Of a stretch of 64,000 nt of DNA, positions 34,390-48,800 are shown piece by piece (within the stretch, counting starts at the first letter, position 1; the number at the start of each line of letters is the position of its first letter). Where the stretch lies: contig NC_133658.1 in NCBI RefSeq assembly GCF_037893015.1, forward strand, positions 887,898,080-887,962,079. The letters run 5' to 3'. This stretch comes from Macrotis lagotis (lineage: Eukaryota; Chordata; Mammalia; Peramelemorphia; Peramelidae). The notes under the pieces are model-generated. The model ran no database searches. It was given only the letters and a program-made list of their open reading frames with translations, and was not told the origin of the DNA. Made by a program: the position numbers and the translations under genes.

Positions 34390-35289
34390 AAGGCTCCTTC
34401 TGGGTTTATTTCCTCCCTAGCTGAACCATGGCATCTCCCATATTTAATAAACACACTCCTGCCTCACCCAAGGCCACCTTACACAGAGGGCACTGGTGTT
34501 GGTACAGAGTGGGCAGGGGCAGAAACAAGAATGGTGAATCACGTGGTCTAAGGACCTGGATGGGGGGGGGGGATCAACTGTGCTGGGATTTTTTTTTTAA
34601 ACAGTGTTTTTCTCAAAGGAATGCCCTGTGCACGGCTTTACCAGGTATCAGGTGAAACTGTTTCCATGTCCACAATAGCCTGGCTCAAGCAAGGAGAGAA
34701 ACTCAACCTAGTGAGCCTCATTTAGCAAAGGATGAAACCTACAAGGCTTTTGGGGGGTGGGGAGCTCTGGCCCCCAACACTTACACGAGGCTCCAAGGAC
34801 CTGCTTGGGCAGGAGCAACTGTGCAGGGGTCTGGGGCCCTGGGTCACCAGAGCAGCTTCAGGCACTGCCTTGGCAAACAGTTGTCCCTGGATCCTTCCTG
34901 GCTCCCCAAGGTATCTACCTGGTTTTCTCTCACCATCTTGTCCATCTAATCCCCTTGAATTAAAGTATCCTTCCTGCAACCTAGGTTCCACTGTTGGCTC
35001 CTTGTAAACTCATTAATCCTAAGGGAATATCTGCCTCCTTCCGGGGAAAGTGGCAGAGTAGCAAGAAAATGGGCTGGAGTGGAATCATTCTGAATTGTGA
35101 GGTGACTTCCCTCACTCATCCAAAGTGACAGTGAGTTTTTCCCCCTCCTCTCTTTGGTCCCACGCTCCTGTGTGTGGGTCTTTCTTTCCAAAGTGCTGAA
35201 AGCAGCACATTGGCAGTGGAGGGGCCCAGGAGGCCCAAGCAAAAGCAACAGGTCACCAACTGTCCTCCCGACAAGGGAGCTCTGCCGGC
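34390..35289 (-). other. THAP3: THAP3 3' UTR
   Basis: Sequence between the THAP3 stop and the minus-strand AATAAA at 34,405-34,410. No repeat recognised; a G9 run lies at 34,561. Confidence 0.55.
34405..34410 (-). terminator. THAP3: Poly(A) signal AATAAA for THAP3 (minus strand)
   Basis: TTTATT on the + strand is the first canonical signal found downstream of the THAP3 stop. Cleavage would fall at about 34,375-34,395. Confidence 0.55.
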
Positions 35290-35574
35290 TCAGGCTACAG
35301 GTGGTTCCTCTTCCCTCTGGAGGGCCCTCTGTCGCCTCTTCTCTCGGAGAGCCTGAAGGCGACTGGACATCCTTCTCATTGCCACCCTCTGTGTCTTCAA
35401 CCTCCTGCGGAGCCGTTCATTTTCCTTCAGAGTGAGCATCAGTTTTTTTTTTAAAGCATCTAAGTCCAGGAGGGCATAGCTGTGATCCGATGCCGGGAGG
35501 GGAAGTGCACCCCTCTGTCCAGGAGGGTCAGTGGGCAGGAGGCAAGATGATGCTTCTTCGGTCCTGTAGGAGAC
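35290..35574 (-). CDS. THAP3: THAP3 exon 5, residues 146-239 and stop
   Basis: Acceptor cctag. Reads VSYRTEEASSC, then DHSYALLDLD with the HCF-1-binding motif, then a coiled coil, ending EEEPPVA and TGA. The first 29 residues are variable; the motif and coiled coil match human closely. Confidence 0.96.
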   Translation of the reverse strand, partial: VSYRTEEASSCLLPTDPPGQRGALPLPASDHSYALLDLDALKKKLMLTLKENERLRRRLKTQRVAMRRMSSRLQALREKRRQRALQREEEPPVA

Positions 35575-38500
35575 CTAGGAACAAGGGGAGAAGAGGATAA
35601 GGGGGGATTTCCCATCCCTGCTTCACTGGTGCAAATCTGCCTTTTCCTGGTGTCAGGGAGCAGGCCTTCCTTGTGTCATTCCCTAGCTGGTGTTTGGCAT
35701 CCTCATCCTCACAAACTCAGCTAAGCATGCCTAGAAATCAACTATATTCTCTGTTTATGCTGAAAATAATAAATAAAATTATAGTCATGGGTAAACCCAT
35801 TGAAATCTTGGCCTTCCCAGAGAGGGCATTTTGGGGAGACATGGGCCCTGTTCTTTTCAGCTTCCATGTTGGCCAAAAATATTTCTTCTATTAACATCAT
35901 TTTAAAGATATAGAGAATGAAGGGGCAGTTAGGTGGTGCAGTGGATAGCACCGGCCCTGGAGTCAGGAGTACCTGAGTTAAAATCTGGCCTCAGTCACTT
36001 AAGAATTACCTAGCTGTGTGGCCTTGGGCAAGCCACTTAACCCCATTGCCTTGAAAAATCTAAAAAAAAAAAAAAAACCTAAAAAAAAAAAGCCAGAGAA
36101 TGAACAACTATTTCCCTTCTATTTTCAATCAGAGGACCACAACCCAGTACCCTACCTACCTCTTTTTCAGAAGCCTCAGCATCTGAGGATAACTGGTGCT
36201 TGTCAAGTGGAATTTCCATCTTTCTTCCTGGGGAATATTCCTCAGCCTGTGCATCTGAGAAGTCCTAAAAATCCACAATGGAGAATTAGAATTGAAGTCT
36301 TCCTGGATCCCCCCATTAAGTAGCTCCTTATACCTCCATACAATCCCAGGAACCCCTTCATACTTGTCTTTTCTTAGGAGAAGGGGAATTACGAAAATAA
36401 ATCAGGTAGCCCACCACATTTTTATATCATGGCTTGAACAACCAACTCTTTCTATAAAAAAAAAGATAAAAATGCACAAATTAGAACTAAAATTTGTAAC
36501 CAGTTAAGGATGGTTGAGGGAAAGCTAGATGGCACAGTGGATAGAGCACCAGCCCTGGTGCCAGGAGGAACTAAGTTCAAATTTGGCCTCAGACACTTAA
36601 TAATTACCTATATAAATAACCTTGGGCAAGTCACTTAACCCTATTGCTTTGCCAAAATAAAAAAAAAGATACTTGAGAAATTAAAATACATAATCTTGAC
36701 TTCAGAAGGCTTATGGTAAAACAAATGCAGCTCCTGCTGGCAGAGGTGGTGGAATCAGATCCAGAATGCTGGTTACAAGAATCAGATCTATCCTTGTGAA
36801 AGGGAAGGGGATGTCAGTAGAAACTGACAGAAAAAAAAGAAAAAATCAAAATTTTTTTTAAAAGGAAAAGATGGGGGCAGCTAGGTGGCTTAGTGGATAA
36901 AGTACCAGCCCTGGAGTCAGGAGGACCTGGGTTCAAATCCTGTCTTAGACACTTAATAGTTACCTAGCTGTGTGGCCTTGGGCAAGCCACTTAACCCTAT
37001 TTGCCTTGCAAAAACCTAAAAATAAATAAATGAATGAATGAATGAATGAATAAAAAAAAAGATGAAAAACCTCGGTCTTCTGCTCTCATTTGTGACTTCT
37101 TTAAATAGTCATTTGAAGGTTTTTGCTTCATAAAAGTAATTCCCTAGGAAAATTTTCAAGGCTGCAGATGCGCTGCCTATCCTATCCTACTAAGTCCATA
37201 TTATTCAGTGCCAAGCAGGGTCAGGGGGGCACCAAGAAGGAGGAAATTAATCGTTGTCCTCAAAAGTGCATTGTCGAGCTTCAGGACACAACATGTAAAT
37301 AAGTAAACACACAAGACAACGGAAGGTCACCTCAGAAGAAAAAGTCTCCTGCAGGTGAGCAGATCCCAGGAAATCTAAGAGGTGGGGAGGGGGAGGGGGA
37401 GGAGGAGGAGGAGGAGGAGGAGGAAAGGTTGTTCTGGTATAAGGCATGGGCAGATTTGCCAAGAGCAAAAGTACGGAGATGGGAGCGTCTAGTGATCTAG
37501 TGGGAGCATGGACAAGGAGGCTCGGGTTTTCTAAGGTGATTAAGCCATAGCATAGCAATCCCCACTTCACACAGTGAGAATTACCTTCCCTGGGTGTGTT
37601 TGTGCATCACTCCTCTCTCCAACAGGATCCGTGTTCTCCCTAACCAGCTGCAGGGGATAGAAAAACACATGAAAAAAGACTGGTTTTATCAGGGCCTGCC
37701 TTTCATTTTGGGCACAACACACTGCAAAACTGCAAGGCTGTAAAGACATGGTCTCCCCCGATCCCAGAGAAAGCTTCTCTATCCAGGGTAATGGTCCTGA
37801 ACTAACCCAGTAATCTGGCCTCAAATAGCATTCTGCCGAACAGCCACATCGCATTTGGTGGAAGACGGCTGCAGCTATATTAAATAACACCATCCTCAAA
37901 AATATGAGTATTCAGATGCTTCATCAATTTCCCTGAAACAGCAGAGCAACTAACATTTATTTGGTTTGTCTTAATAATTTTATTTGTTAAAGGATGAGCA
38001 ATAATAGGAACTATGATTTTGTATCTCATTCACACCAACACAGGGCAATTGTCACCAACATAGGAATGAATGGGAGGTTGTAGGGCAGGGAGGTACATGA
38101 CCATTCCAGAATCTGAATGTGATGAAGAGGAAATGCAAGGGGGGCATGGTGTTGAATTTAGAATCCAAGGACCTGTACTCTGACCCCTGCTCTACTCTCA
38201 CATTTGTGTGACTTTGGGAAAGTCATCTCCGTGGGCCTCAGTCTCCTCATCTGTACAATGAAAGAGTTGGAAGAAATGCCTCCTGAGCATTCTAGCATAT
38301 AGCTATGAACCAGGAAGCCAGGTAGAATCTGACAGACTAGATGTGACGAGTGCAGATTTCAACCAAAGGAAGACTAAAATGGGCCTGGATAATAAGTCAG
38401 TCAAAAGAGATGAGAAATACTCAGGAATGAAATTCTAAAAATACAAATACAATTCCAATGATTCATCCATGAATTTATGGAAAAACGTCTTGAGGCGGTC

Positions 38501-41500
38501 TGTGTTTTGGAAAGAGAAAGCTATTGGGGGTAACAAATTCTAGAAATCTAATGCGTGGTATGTTGGAAAATACCGTAAAAATCTTAGCAATCTGAACTCC
38601 ACTCATGATGCTGGGCTGGAGTCAGCTTTTACACCCTCCATAGAAGATGGGTGACTTTAGTAGAAAACGAATCAGCCTCCTTGAGATAGAAGCTCACATT
38701 TAATAATGTCAGTTCATGTCTGCAGACAATTTTAAGTTTTATAATGGTTAAGGACCAGTTCAAGCAGGGTCTAATAGCACAAAATTCTTATGTCCTCATT
38801 GAAAAAAGACTCTAAAATCTGACTTATAACTTGATGCTGTTTTTCCCATCAGCAGTATTACTATATGTGAGTGTATCTATATCTATATAGAGATATCGCT
38901 ATATACACATACTCCAGCAAGTGATAAAAATTGCCTTTCTTTAAAAATATTTCACAGCCTTTTTCCCCTGTGAGGGTGATCTTCCTCACTCACCCTCACC
39001 CCAAATGCTCAAGGAGGGCAAATGAATGAAGCTGTATTATGCTCATGGTTAATAGTCACTACAATTTGTAGAACACTTTAAGGGAGCAAAGCGCTTTACT
39101 AATGTTATTTCATTTGATCCTTACAATTCTGGGAGGTAAGCATGATTATTATATTCCCACTTTAGAGATGAAGAAACTAAGACAGACAGAGGGGAAGTGA
39201 CTTGGCCAGGGTGTTGGAGGCCAGACTTGACCTGGGCCTTTCTGACCCAGGCCAGCCTTCTCCCCACTGCACCACCCCATCTTGTCTCCATTCTGTAAAG
39301 GGTTTCAATCTCTTCCCCTTCAAAGCCATCCCATCCTCAGGGCTGATGACTCCTGTTTAAGTCATCTGGGTTGTTTTTCTGGGTTATCTGGGTTGTGGGG
39401 GTGGGGGCCCACCACCATAGCAGGAATAGTAGAAGGTCTTGGGATCACTAGGTACCTTTGTCTATTCACAGGACACCTTGGCCTTTCTGAGACCAGAGTG
39501 GGGACGTCCAGTTCCAGTCCTGGGTCACTCTTAGTGAAAGAGGCCCGAGGCTAGAGGGAAAGGTCAGAGGACAAGGGGCTGAGGCCAGGGAGGAGCTGGG
39601 CCTCCATCATTCTCTAATTACAGGTTCTTATCAAGCAAAGTTCTCCATTCCCTTCAAAGCTCGGCTGGCTCTGGCCGGAGGGTCAGATGACCGCTCTGGG
39701 CTTGGGTCTGCCTCTCAAACCCACAGGCCACTCTGGGGTGGCACCACCACTACCTGTGCCGTCTCCTGGAAAGCAAATAGCGTGGGCACCGCGTTCTGCT
39801 TGAGGTTCTTGCGGTTGCCAAAGGCGCTGAAACAGTCCGGCTGGAAGTGCTCTGAGCAGATGACCGTGTGCTGCTTGGGCTTGAAGTTGCCCCGGCCGAT
39901 GTTGAGCACCCATTCCTTCAGCAGCTCGGGGCGGCTGAATGGGAACCTGGGCGGCAGAAGAGGACGTTCAGAAGGAGCGGCCTGGCAGGGGCCTGTGGAG
40001 CCTTCCCTGGGTCCCTTGGAAAGCTTAAGCCACATCTGATTTTTTGGAGTCATCCTAAAGAAGGGGTACAGTCTAAGAACCCCACACTCAAGATGTGCTG
40101 TGAAAGTCTCCAAAAAGCCCAGAAAGGCACATGGCTGTTTCTCCAGCAGTCCATGACACTTTCAAACTAATTTTGCCATGAACACATGAATTATTGAAAA
40201 AAAATTCTTGAACTGTGGGACTGGTGGGGGGTGGGAACTGGGAGCTTCCCTGGGGTCACAGGCTCAACAATTTAGAGCTGGAGAGGTCCTTGGAGCATCA
40301 TTTCAATCCAACTCCTGATCTTAAAGAGGATGATAATCGGTGGTGGGATTCAAATGTTGGGTTCACCAAATTCAACATAAAATTAGGTAACGGTTCTACC
40401 AAACCAGTGTGACCCCAGCTGAATCCCACAGTAATGATAATTCAAAGCAAAACAGATGTAAGGGGATATTTTTTCCAAATAATAAATTCATTTCATCAAC
40501 AAACATATTAAGAGTCTATCATGTGGGAGGGGCAGTTAGGTGGTGCAGTGGATAGAACACCTGCCCTGGAATCAGGAGGACCTGAATTCAAATCTAGCCT
40601 CAGACACTCAATAATTACCTAGCTATGTGGCCTTGGGCAAGCCACTTAACTCCATTGTCTTGCAAAAAAAAACACAACTTAAAAAAGAGTCTTTCATGTG
40701 GGAAACAATTTTTACAACTAGTGTTACTGATAAAGGACTCAAACTGATAAGAACACACATCATTCCCCATTGATAAATTGTAAAAGGAAATGAATAGGCA
40801 GTTTTCAGATAAAAAAATGATATTTATAGTTATATGAAAAAAAAATTCTCCAAATTCTTATTGATTAGAGAAACACAAATTAAACCAACTCTGAGGAATC
40901 ACCTCACACCTATCAGATTGGCCAATATGACAAAAAAGGAAGGTGGTCAATGTTGGAGGGGGTGAAGGAAAACTGGGACACTAATACACTGATAGTAGAA
41001 TTGTAAACTGATCCAACCTTTCTGAAGAAATATTTGAAAAAAAAATTTATTTTAAATCTTAGGGGAGGCTAGGTGGCACAGTAGATAGAGCATCAGCCCT
41101 GGAGTCAGGAGTACCTGAGTTCAAATACAACCTCAGACACTTAATAATTACCTAGCTGTGTGGCCTTGGGCAAGCCACTTAATCCCATTTGCCTTGCAAA
41201 AAAAAAACAAAACCCTAAAAAACCCTACTGGTATTCTCCATCACAGATCCCCTAAAATTGTCCTTGATCATTGCCCTGATGGAGTGAGCAAAGCCATCAA
41301 GGTTGATCATTGCCCCCATGTTACTGTTAGGGTGTACAATGTTCTCCTGGTTCTGCTCATGTCACTCAGCATAGGCTCATCCAAACCCTTCTAGGCTTTT
41401 CTGAAATCCCATCCCACATATATATCACAATTATTTGTTCAGCCATTCCTCAATGGATGAGCATTCTCTGAATTTCCAATTCTTTGCCACCACAGAGTTG

Positions 41501-44500
41501 CAAATGTTTGCATATGTGGGATTTTTACCCTTTTTGTGAATTGAAAAAAAGTCTAGGGGGCGGCTAGGTGGTGCAGTGGATAGAACACCGGCCCTGGTGT
41601 CAGGAGGACTGGAGTTCAAATTCAGCCTCAGACACTTAATAATTACCTAGCTGTGTGACCTTGGGCCAGCCACTTAACCCCATTGCCTTGCAAAAAAAAA
41701 AGAAGTCTATTATGAACAAGTAACACATGGTTTGATGCAAAAAAAAAAAAAATAAGCAATTCTCACCTCCCCTCAAGGGTTTACAATCTACTCAAAGGAT
41801 GCAACTTGCACAGAAGAGGGAGAAAATACCAGTAACTGAAGGAGAGGGGAAGAAGAAGGAGGCAGCAAGAGAGGTCGGGAAGGGTCTCCAGCAGGTGAAG
41901 GCACCTGAGCTAGGTTTTTAGGAATTAAGGTGTTTTGGGGGAGGGGATTCCAGACCTGGACAACCACTTGGGAGACTTGAATAACAAAAGCAGTCCAGGT
42001 AGACTGGAACAGATCTGTATTAAAGGGAGTAATAGGAAATAAAACTGGAAAAATAAGCCAGACCTTGGAGGGCCTTAGATACCAGGCTGAAGATGGTTTA
42101 TGTTCTCCTAGAAGGAAGCCACCAGATTTTTTTAGCAGAGAAGTTAATGTGGTCAAATCTGTTTGGAGAATATTAATTTAGATGGAGGATGGATCCCAGA
42201 GAGGATAAAGAGATTTCCAAGTAAGATGTAGGCTGTGTGAGGGGTGGAATGGGGACAGCTATGAGTAATGTTGGAAACTGGATGTTGAGGATGGCTTCAA
42301 GCTGGTGAATCTGAGTGACTTGGAAGGAAGGCGCTTCTAGCCACAGAAATGGAGAAGTTTGAAGGAGGAATACGTTTTGGGGAGAAATAAAATGTTTTCC
42401 AATGCTTGATGGTGTTAATGATGGGCTAGATTTCAAGAGAGGACCAGATAAGATCCTTCTGGGAATCACTGCATAGAGATAGATGAGGGACAATGGGGTC
42501 CAAAGCTACAGAGAGGTCAAGACATCATCTGTCCCCCTACTTCTCCTGGAGGAAGTTAAGGAGAACTGAATATATTATGAGACATTTTCATTGTACTGAT
42601 CGACGTGATTGGTTTCTTTTCTCTTCTTCCTTTATTTTTTTTTTTTTAATTTAAATACAGGGACAATTTGGGGCTGTCTGCTATGTAGAATACCATCTGT
42701 ATCCAGAGAAAGAACTGTGGAGTTTGATCAAAAGCCAAGCATTAGGGGCGGCTAGGTGGTGTAGAAGATAAAGCACTGGCCCTGGAGTCAGGAGTACCTG
42801 GGTTCAAATCCAATCTCAGACACTTACTAATTACCTAGCTGTGTGGCCTTGGGCAAGCCGCTTAACTCCATTTGCCTTGCAAAATCCTAAAAAAAAAAAA
42901 AGAACCAAGGACTATTCCCTTTAATTTAGAAAGAAAAAATCTGATATATCTTATTGTCTGATCTTGCTATCTTTTATACTTTGTTTCTTGCTTAAGGATA
43001 TGATTTCTCTCTCATCACATTCATTCTGGATCAATGTATACCATGGAAACAATGTAAAGACTGGCAAATTACCTTCGGGGGGGGGGGGGGGGTAAGATCA
43101 GGGGAAAAATTGTAAAACTCAAAAATAAATAAAATCTTTTTTTAAAAAATTTAAATATATATGCTTTCTGATAAAGGATAGCTCTCACAGAGCAGAGGGA
43201 AATTTATTAAACAAAAGATACCAATAAAAATTTATCTTAAAAACTGATCATTGGTAACCTGACACCTGTTTCAACCAAGGGATGGGTTGGGAGTCAAAAT
43301 ACAAGTGAGGAGTGAGGAAGAGGCCAAGCAAAGGTTACCAGAGTGGGGAGGTTTCCCCTAGCTATGAAAGCGGGGAAAAAAAAATATTCAAAGATTGCTA
43401 AAGTGGTTAGCAAGGTCAAATGAAGGTTTTTTTAAGGATAAGAAAACCCTGGTTATATTTGTAAGCAACAGAAAAGACAGTAGGTGAGGAGAAAAAAAAA
43501 CAAAGACTGTATAGGTAAGTCTTCCCCAGGGCCAAATATATGAGATCAGGAGAACAAACTGGGGGGCTTTGGGCAAGGAGGCCCAAAAAATGAGAAATTA
43601 GAAATTTAAAAAAAAAATTTTATAACAAGGGTATAATTGCTACAGAACTCTGTTTTTTTGTTTTGTTTTTTCTCTTAAAGATTTTTATTTTGAGTTTTAT
43701 AATTTTTCCCCTCATCTTACTTCCCTCCCCCCATAAAAAATTTTTAAAATGAGAAATAAAGAATGGGGGGAATTGAAGAGGGGAGTGAGGAAGAGGAAGC
43801 TAGCTCACAAGGAATTCTATTTCCATAATATTTGTATTTAACTTCTATTTTCATAATAAAGTGAGGGGAGGAGAGCCAAGAGGAGGAGATGGCATAGTAG
43901 GTCTGAGGAGAGAGGTTCAGAATGACCACTGTGGACTGGGACAGTCAAAATAAAAAGGCTGCGGGCCTCCAGATGGTGTGGCCAGTGCGGGGCTGGACCT
44001 GGAGTCAGGAAGACCTGAGTTCAACACCAATCCCAGATTCTTACTGTGTGACCCTGGGTAAGTCCCTTCACCCAAGAAAAATATTACATTATCGAAGGAA
44101 TGGGAATGAATAGGGAAGTACAAGAAGAGGCCAGGAGAGGGTTTTTAACCTCAGTAGAAGTGGTTTTTAAGATATACATATAATTTCAAATTTAATTTTT
44201 TTTTTAGGTTTTTGCAAGGCAGTGGGGTTAAGTGGCTTGCCCAAGGTCACACAGCTAGGTCATTATTAAGTGTCTGAGGCTGGATTTGAACTCAGGTCCT
44301 CCTGACTCCAGGGCCGGTACTCTATCCACTGTGCCACCCAGCCACCCCCAAATTTAAATTAAATTTTAATCTAAATTAAATTTTAACTTAATTTAAATTC
44401 TCATAAATTTTTAAGAGAAAATTACATTCTCACACAGCGTGCCATATGGAAAATGCTTCATTATACTGTTCTCTCACCATTCCCCATAACAAACCTTCTG

Positions 44501-45831
44501 GTGCTGGCTGTCTGGACTCCCTGGGCACCTAGAATGCCCCCACCTCTACATTTGACCAGTAAAAACCTTGCTTTAGGGTCTGTGCAAACAGTAGTTCATT
44601 CAGAAAAACAAAAATGGAGGGATAGACTCAAACCACACACCTTTTTGCAAGAAGCAACAAGTCTAATGGAAAGAACACAGGGCTTGCAATATGAAGGAAC
44701 AGGGGGATCCTCATGTTGGGCCTTCCATTTCTGTCTTCTTGAGACTCATTTGCTTCTTTTGAAAAGTACAGCCAAAAAAAAAAAAAAAAAAGTCCAGCAG
44801 CTGGACTAGATAAGCTCCAAAATTCCCTCAGACCCAAAGTTGATGGTCTAAGTCAAGGGTCTTTAACCCTTTTTGGGTCACTGATCCCTCTGTTAGGCTG
44901 GTGAAACCAAAATAATGCCATCTCAGAATATCTTGATTTTCCTTTAAATTTATAGTTTAAGAAAATACTAAATTTCAGTGGGAAGTTAATTAAAATAATG
45001 GTGCATTTTTTCCTCCCATCCAAGGTCTCAGATTCTCTGTGATCTAGGTCAAGCACTCCTGGTCTAACAACAGTTTCAGAGTCTAATGATGAATCATGCT
45101 ACCCACCTCCTCAGAGACAAGTGATGGGCCCAGAGGGCACACTAAGGCATATGTATATGTGTGTATGTTATCTATACATACATATATTCTTACATATACA
45201 AATACATATAAAAACATGTGCATATAATTTTTGACAGGAATTTGTTTTGCTCAACTACATGTTTGTCAGTTTTATTTTTCTCGCTTTCTCAATAAGGTTC
45301 TGGCACATAAGACGAGAGGGAGAGAATGTGGTCTTGAAAATTTTTAAAAAATAAATTTTAAATAAATATAAATAATATAATAAAAATAATAAAATAAATA
45401 AAATTTTTAAATAAATTTTTAAAAAAATATCTGGTCTAAGCACCCATTTTTCCCCTTTATTTTCTTCCTATAATAACTACAGCAGAAGAATTTTGTACTA
45501 GAGTATGGGATGTGTAAGGTAGAGGGTTCAGCATTTATTCAACATGGGATCTTTGATCAATGATCCTGAAATAATGAAACTGATTTTTTTTCTTTTTCTG
45601 ATTCTTTGATAGCAATAGGGTCCTTTTTTTAGTCTCACTCAATACATTTTGGAATATCTTTTAGAGAAAATATTTAATTTTGTCTAAATGCCACAAGGAT
45701 TCTAATCCATCAGTGTTATTCTGAAAAGTGTGATGTATGTAGTAGTAGGTTACTAGATGAATAGTATTTACAGAGCCTGAAACCACATGACCTGCTCCAT
45801 GCTTATATTCCTATGATGTTTTTATTCTCTA

Positions 45832-45871
<40 letters not shown>

Positions 45872-48800
45872 GGTTTTTGCAAGGCAATGGTGTTAAGTGG
45901 CTTGTCCAAGGCCACACAGCTAGGTAATTATTAAGTGTCTGAGACCAGATTTGAACCCAGGTACTCCTGACTCCAGGGCCAATGCTCTATCCACTGCACC
46001 ACCTAGCCGCCCCTTCTCTAATTATTTTAATATTATTATGTGTAATGCTCCTCTTTTCTCCTGAGCCAGCCTACAAAACCCTAGTAGGCAGTTATCACTT
46101 CTTTCACAGACCTAGTAAAACTTAGCTGGCCTGGGGCCCAGAACGATGGCTCCAAATAAAAACTTAGAGGATTTAGGACTGGGTCATCATCTAGTCCAAT
46201 CCCCTTATTTTACAAGTGAGGAAAAACTCTTCCAGGGAAATGAAGGGTTTTATCCAAGGTGACAAACCCAGACCTTCTGATTCCCCCCAGCCCTGCACTC
46301 CTGATGGAGGGCAATCAATCTTCTCTATGATAGAGCTCTCCATTGTAAGGCAAGGAAGGGGGCAGTGAGTTGGTCCAGACTAGAACTGGCCCTGGCCAGG
46401 TGCGGCACATCAGGAGAACACGAGGACAGACGGAGAACAGAAAACAGAATAAAACAGACAGAGGGACAGACACTCAGGTATAACAAGAGGTCCAGGCAAA
46501 AGGAGAGAAGAGATGCAGAGAAAGACAGACGCTTATGGAGGGAGGGATGGATGTACTAAGATGGACACATCCAAGTGTACCAGTCACAAGGAGGCAAGAG
46601 ATCATTCTTAAGCTTCTCTTATGTGCCAGGCACAAGGCTCTAAGGACAAAAGCCAAACAGCCCCTGCTTCAGGAAGGCCACATTCTGGAGTGGGAAACAA
46701 CAACCTGGACACACCTAAGTAGTTACACATACCTACAAAAGGAAGCACAAAGTGCAAGGAGAAGAAACAGTGACTGAACCCTCCAGTTCTGGGGCCGGGG
46801 TTGGGCTGAAGGGGACTGGGGACTTTAGGAGATGGAGGGGAGAGGGAGAGCTAGGTGGTGCCTTGGAGTAAAGAGGACCTAAGTTCAAATCCAACCTCAG
46901 ACACTTAATAATTGCCTGTGTGACTTTGGGCAAGTCACTTAACTCCAATTGCCTTAAATAAAATTTTAAAAAATTAAAAAAAAAAAAAGGAGATGGAGGG
47001 GAAAAGGAAGAGGGGAACAACCTGTGAAAAGACAAAAAGACATGAGATGGAATATCCCAGGGAAACAAGAAAGGCAATTTGAAATTGTGGTCCATGAAGG
47101 TAGGGGAGTACTATCATTGTATCAGAAATCATGGGTGGCCAGACTTTAGAAACCAATGCTGAGTAAAGGGAGCAGAAGACAGTATAGCAACACTGTGAGA
47201 TGACCAACTGTGATGGACTTGCTCTTCTCAGCAGTACAATGATCAAAGACAATGCTAAAAGACTTGTGATGGAAAATACCATCCACATCCAGAGAAGAAA
47301 CTATGGGGCTTGATTGCAGATCAAAGGTGACTATTTTCAATTCTTAAAATTTTTCTTATGTTTTTTTTCCCCCCTCTCTGTTCTGATCCTTGTTTCACAA
47401 CCTGAGTAATATGTATAATCTATACTAGATTACTCACTGTCCAGGGCAGAAGGGAGGGAAGGAAGGGGGAAAAAATGTGGAACTTAAAACCTTACCAAAA
47501 AATGACTGTTGGGGCATCTAGGTGGTGAAGTGGATGGAGCACCGGCCCTGGAGTCAGGAGGACCTGAGTTCAAATTCGACCTCAGACACTTAATTACCTA
47601 GCTGTGTGGCCTTGGGCAAGTCACCTAACCCCATTGCCTTGCAAAAAAAAATGATTGTTGAAAAACTATCTTTGCCTGTATCTGGAGCAACATGGTCAAA
47701 CCTATGCTTTAGAAACATCACTCAGAAACCTGAGTAAATTAATGAATTAAAGAGGGAAGAGACCATAGTCAGACGGTCAGTTTGGGAAACCACTGCCATA
47801 GGACCAGAGGAAGGGCACCGAACAGAGATGGTGGCTCTGTGAGTGGAGATAAGGGGACAGATGCAAACCCTACATTCTTGGTAGAGCCTGGGACTGGTAG
47901 AACCAATTGATAGGAAGTCATTTGGGATTATACAAATAAAGTAAACTAAAATGTCCAACCCTTTCACCCAGAGATTCGATACACAAATCAAAATATGGGT
48001 AGCAGCCCTCTGGCCCAAAGATTCAATGCACAGACCAAAATACATATAACAGCTTTTTTTGTGATAGCAAAAACCTGAAAACAAGGTCAATACCCATCAC
48101 CTGGGGAATGGCTAAATTCACTGAGGTGTATGGCTGTAAGGAAATATGACTGTATTGTAAGAAATGAGACATATCCAAAGAATCAGATGAATGTAAGCAG
48201 AGGGAAGAAACACTATAATACGAAACAAGTGGACGATGTAGATGGAAAGAACTACCCCCATGAAACAATCAAAACTGAATATTATGTAGGGGTGGCTAGG
48301 TGGCGCAGTGGACAGAGCACCGGCCCTGGAGTCAGGAGGACCTGAGTTCAAAGCTGACCTCAGACACTTCATGATGACCTAGCTGTGTGGCCTTGAGTAA
48401 GTCACTTCACCCCACTGCCTTGCAAAAATATTAAAAAATAAAAGAAAATTGAATATTATGGAATTACAATGAAGAAAGGGAGCTAAAGCAGAGCTGTTAA
48501 AAACAGCAACAATAAAATAAGAAAAAAATGAAGGAAAAAACAAGACCACTTCCATCCTTGTCCCTTCTTCACAGATTTGCAACATTGTACTAACGGCAGA
48601 TTTTTCTTTTTGGTCTATCAATCAATCTTGCTCTTCTTTTAAAAAATATTCTGTTGGTTTTTCTAGAAGAAAGAAAAGGTAGAAGGAAATGGTGTAAGAA
48701 AAACGATTAAAGTTATTTTTTAAAAAGACTTCTTGGAGGTAAAATCCACAAAACGTGGCCATGGAAGGCATGTGAATGTCTGAGCCCCGGGAGCCTGGGG

